Source of the DNA: Laguncularia racemosa
Lineage: Eukaryota > Streptophyta > Magnoliopsida > Myrtales > Combretaceae
Direction of reading: 5' to 3'
Assembly (NCBI GenBank): GCA_037954665.1
Contig: JBBMOL010000038.1
Location: forward strand, 434,001 to 498,000
DNA: 64,000 nt
A program made the translations under genes and the position numbers. The notes below the pieces were generated by a model, which did no database searches, was not told where the DNA came from, and saw only the letters and a program-made list of their open reading frames with translations. Position 1 is the stretch's first letter, and the number at the start of each line of letters is the position of its first letter. Below, piece after piece: positions 60,801 through 64,000 of this stretch.

Positions 60801-62771
60801 GCTCTATTTCGTTTCCATAATTTATTTAATTCTTTTATTGCTATCTCGCGTTAATCTTTGAATATTCATAAAAAATATGTCATCAAAGGATAATTAAGAA
60901 AGATTATGCTTATCAATTTGCAAAAAAAAAAAAATAAATAAATAATTTTCATAACAACCGATTCAAGCCTCCTTTTTTGGTTGTTTATTAGGACCAATAA
61001 AACTTTCATCATTGTCATATCAATTGCAACTATAAAACCCGATAACAATAAATAAAAAATAAAATAATAAAAGATTGAAGCAAATAAAAGCAATAAAAAA
61101 TTAAGTTAGACAATAAATTAGTCATTTTACGAAATAGATATAAAAGGGTTAAACACAAGTTAGCCTAACCCTTTTTACTTGTTGCATTGCAGTATTTTCA
61201 AAGTAAGGAGAAACCCTAGGAGAGGAATATGACTATTGAGATTTTGCACTCCGATGCAATTCCATGCGGTAAAGTATACAAGTTAATGTTCCTTTTAATT
61301 TTCATGTGAGTATAATACAATTAATGGTTAGATTCTTTGGAATTTCATTACAAACAAATTGGATGAATAAGGATTAGGACAAGACTTTGATTGTTGGAAT
61401 AAATCTCTACAAATAAGTGGCTTAATTTGAAGTAATTTAGCATATTTATATTATAAATACCACAAATTAAGATTTAGAAATGTTAGATCACAACTAAGGT
61501 TGCAAGAAGTTGAAAATTAGGGAATTGAGAAGAGATTTCGAAGTGGAATAATGGGCTACATAGTTAGGTATACACTTATGTACTTGCACACAATAGTGCA
61601 CTTAGGCTTGTAGAATGATGGAAGTATACTGAAAGGTATATGGCCACAATACATGGCTATGTTCTTTGCTGTGCTCATGTATACGACTTAATGCATGACC
61701 ATGTAAGCTAAAAACCTTTTTGATTCGATTTATTTTCTTATTATTTGAATTTCGTTAATCCCAAATAGCTAGTACAATTTTAGAACTCTAACAAAGTAAG
61801 AATTGATCTAATAACTATTAAGCAATAAAAACTAAGTACTTAAGTGATACTCTAGATTAATACTAAGATCAATTGTTTCATAACTTTACAGATTCTAAAA
61901 TAATTGCTAGGTAAGGATGAGTTGCGTTTGATACCACCCTACAGGTATGTGTAATCTTGTATGTTGCTTATACTTGTTAGGTTAGTTGATGAAATGGAAT
62001 TAAGAGTAAATTGACTATGGTTAAGTTGCTTATTGATTATGTTTAGCTCAGTCTAAGGACTCATAGTGATAGAACCTTAAGGGGCACTTGTTGATCGGTA
62101 TGTGGTGGTGTCCCATGTAGAGTTGCATATTGAGATGATTAAGTAGATTTAGGGACTTATAGGTGTTGAAGCCTGTAGTGGAAGTTTCTAATACTGTATT
62201 ATGTATTATGTATATATATATGGTGTAATGGGGTCATAAATACCCTTTTGCTATTTCGAGGACTAAATGAGATAATAACCTACTATTTAAATGTTTTGTT
62301 GTTGTATTGATGTGTGTGACTTAAGTTATGTTTGATCATGCATATGTGTTTGTGAGTTATACGCACTAGGTGTTAACTCACCTTTCGAGAATCATTTTTT
62401 TTTTTTAACTATAGGTATAGATTATTACATCTCTAATGATGAGGACTTAAGAGTCATATGCACATGATGAGAGTACTATAGAGTATTATTTTTACTATGA
62501 CGATTAGGTGAGGAATGCAATTAAAGTTCTTAACATTGCTGAGAAAATGATTACTGTAGGAGTATGATAGGATAGTTATTAGTTAGAATTTTTAACTGTT
62601 TTTAGCTTTTATTATAATGATGTACCAAGATTATCCATGAAATAGTTTATGCTTTATAATGAGACCCAATTAGATTATAGTAAATGATTTTAGTTGAATT
62701 ATTTCAATTATGGTTAATAGTTATTATATGTTATATAGTGTTAGTTAGGTAAGAGCCTTAACATGAAAAAC
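57830..62771. other. Intergenic with possible worn coding and LTR fragments
   Basis: 58920-60860 is less AT-rich in patches. On the minus strand, short frames such as LNKLWKRNRAGFKKIRQT (about 60850-60795) and SRGFLAPLPRVAENVP (about 60750-60700) look coding-like, but I do not recognise them. 61560-62750 carries CATGGCTATG-type words and a TAACTCACC word seen in some plant LTRs. No ends can be set. Confidence 0.35.
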
Positions 62772-62972
62772 CTACATTTGCATCGAAATTGCATTGTCCT
62801 TCCATTTGCACATGTCTTGCTTCCTCACTCTAAACCCAAGAGTCATTGCATATGATCGATAAAACATCTCAGCATCTTCCAATGACTTGAACACCATTGC
62901 AATGTTATCCAACTCGGTCAACTTTCTATATAGCTTTTTCCAATGGAGAATGACTAGAATTGTAGGAAGCAT
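62772..62972 (-). pseudogene. FAR1-type DNA-binding domain fragment
   Basis: A 66-codon frame whose middle reads MVFKSLEDAEMFYRSYAM, then LGFRVRKQDMCKWKD. This matches the N-terminal half of the FAR1/FHY3 domain (F-S-EEA--FY--YA---GF-VR). These proteins derive from MULE transposases and act as transcription factors or remain in transposons. An in-frame stop lies just upstream of the Met, and the frame ends before the zinc-chelating cysteines. No further exons were found, so it looks like a broken fragment of a FAR1-like gene or a Mutator-like element. Confidence 0.5.
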
Positions 62973-62999
62973 AGTTTACTAATCTACATAAAGCATCGG

Positions 63000-64000
63000 A
63001 TGGTTTAGAAAAATTTTCATACAACAATTGAAATATTTGAGAAAAGTTCCGTAAAATCATTAGAAAGTTCATAAATTTACTTTCTTTTCCGTAGAAATGT
63101 TTAGTTTGTAAAATTACTTAAGAGTTGGTAAATTTAGCATTGGAAATGTTTGTAAAACCATTGAAAAGATCATAAATGCTTTTTAATGATAATGTTTATT
63201 TGAAACTCCTCAAAGTAATTTCATTTATAAAATTACTTAAGAGTTTGTAAACTTATTAAAAGTTTCATGAGAAGATTAGTTGTTGTTTTGACTTCTTGTC
63301 ACATGAGCATATGTCAATTGACGTGACAATTTGTTAGTTTGCAAAGTTCGTAAAGCACTATACAAATTGTTCATATAACTACTTTGAATTTGTTACAACA
63401 TTCATTAGTTTTACCAAAATGCATTAAATTGAAATTATAAATATCCGTAGTACTCCCTAAGCTAGTAACTTTGCATTATTCTATAAATTTGATGTGATTT
63501 TGTAATTGCACTAAAAAATCGTATAAGTATACGATGTTGATAAATCTGCTTTAGTTCATAACAAATTTTCAACATCCATAAATTGTCTCAAAAGATCGGA
63601 AAATGAATTTAATGTTAATAAATTTGCTAAAAGTTTTTATGATTAATTTTCCAAGAATATGCTTTAAGTTTGTAATTTCTCATTAGTTCATAAATTGCCA
63701 TCAATTTTCGTAACTTTGCTTATAATATATAAATATAATTAAAAGTTTGTAAATGACCATAGGTTTGTAATTACAGTGTAAGTTCATAAAATGACTTTAT
63801 AATTTGTAATTTCACATTGAAGTTCCTAATTGGCCACAAGTTCGAACTACGCTGTAAATTCGTAAAAGGACTTTATATTTTGTAAATTCACATTAAAGTT
63901 TTTGCTTCATCTCAAACTCGTAGAATTCTTATATATGTCATCATTGCATTGAAATTTCATAAAATCACTTAGCTATTGTAGCTTATTCAAGCATATTTAA
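63000..64000. repeat. Quasi-repetitive region with GTTCATAAA / GTTTGTAAA words
   Basis: Degenerate words GTTTGTAAA, GTTCATAAA, GTTCGTAAA and GTAACTTTG recur every few tens of bases to the window end. One longer unit is visible: AAAATTACTTAAGAGTT at about 63111 and 63219. Another is duplicated with a 76-bp offset (63778 and 63854). No ORF is present. It may be the edge of an old tandem array. Confidence 0.5.

Noticed and set aside
1..64000. CRISPR arrays, bacterial operons, rRNA genes
   Set aside because: No regularly spaced identical repeats with unique spacers, no rRNA-like sequence and no prokaryotic gene organisation; all long repeats are LTRs or tandem duplications.

Overview
The window looks like nuclear DNA of a core eudicot plant. 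It is AT-rich, has spliced genes with GT-AG introns, and is full of LTR retrotransposons with plant-type primer sites that match initiator tRNA-Met. I can support one intact host gene, the blue-light receptor cryptochrome 1 (CRY1), on the minus strand at 10564-14510. It has four coding exons and an inferred 681-residue product, the length I recall for Arabidopsis CRY1. The FAD-site aspartate, the Trp triad and the C-terminal DQMVP, STAES and VP motifs are all visible. The species cannot be named from this window alone.

Layout. 1-9650 holds a 195-bp tandem duplication, an inverted-repeat element around an AT microsatellite (620-1466), a dead minus-strand Ty3/gypsy pol (about 2110-5165) split by a 1011-bp solo LTR and by an unclassified insert of about 0.4 kb, and a foldback MITE (about 5200-5508). 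9650-15020 is CRY1 with its flanks. 18578-33026 is a decayed Ty1/copia element with very short LTRs, which was later hit by two Ty3/gypsy elements: one on the minus strand (19651-23321, TSD GCATG) and one on the plus strand (24264-29093). 37177-49046 is a minus-strand Ty3/gypsy whose integrase frame is split by a plus-strand Ty3/gypsy (38128-44766, TSD TTGTA), which itself carries a solo LTR in its gag (39396-39939). 49047-64000 is non-coding as far as I can see, with tandem duplications, a FAR1-domain fragment and a quasi-repetitive right end.

How the parts relate. The two gypsy elements inside the copia and the gypsy at 38 kb belong to one family: similar Gag, the same LTR ends (TGATGGG...GGCACATCA), the same primer-binding site and the same integrase tail. 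Only the 38-kb copy keeps reverse transcriptase, RNase H and integrase. The other two keep gag and protease but lack the rest of pol, and their pol deletions have different junctions. All coding regions of the elements carry stops or frameshifts, so none looks autonomous today. Nothing here looks like a new enzymatic system. The unusual content is the nesting order, the pol-deleted gag-protease elements, the GC-rich repeat inside their LTRs and a few unexplained repeats.
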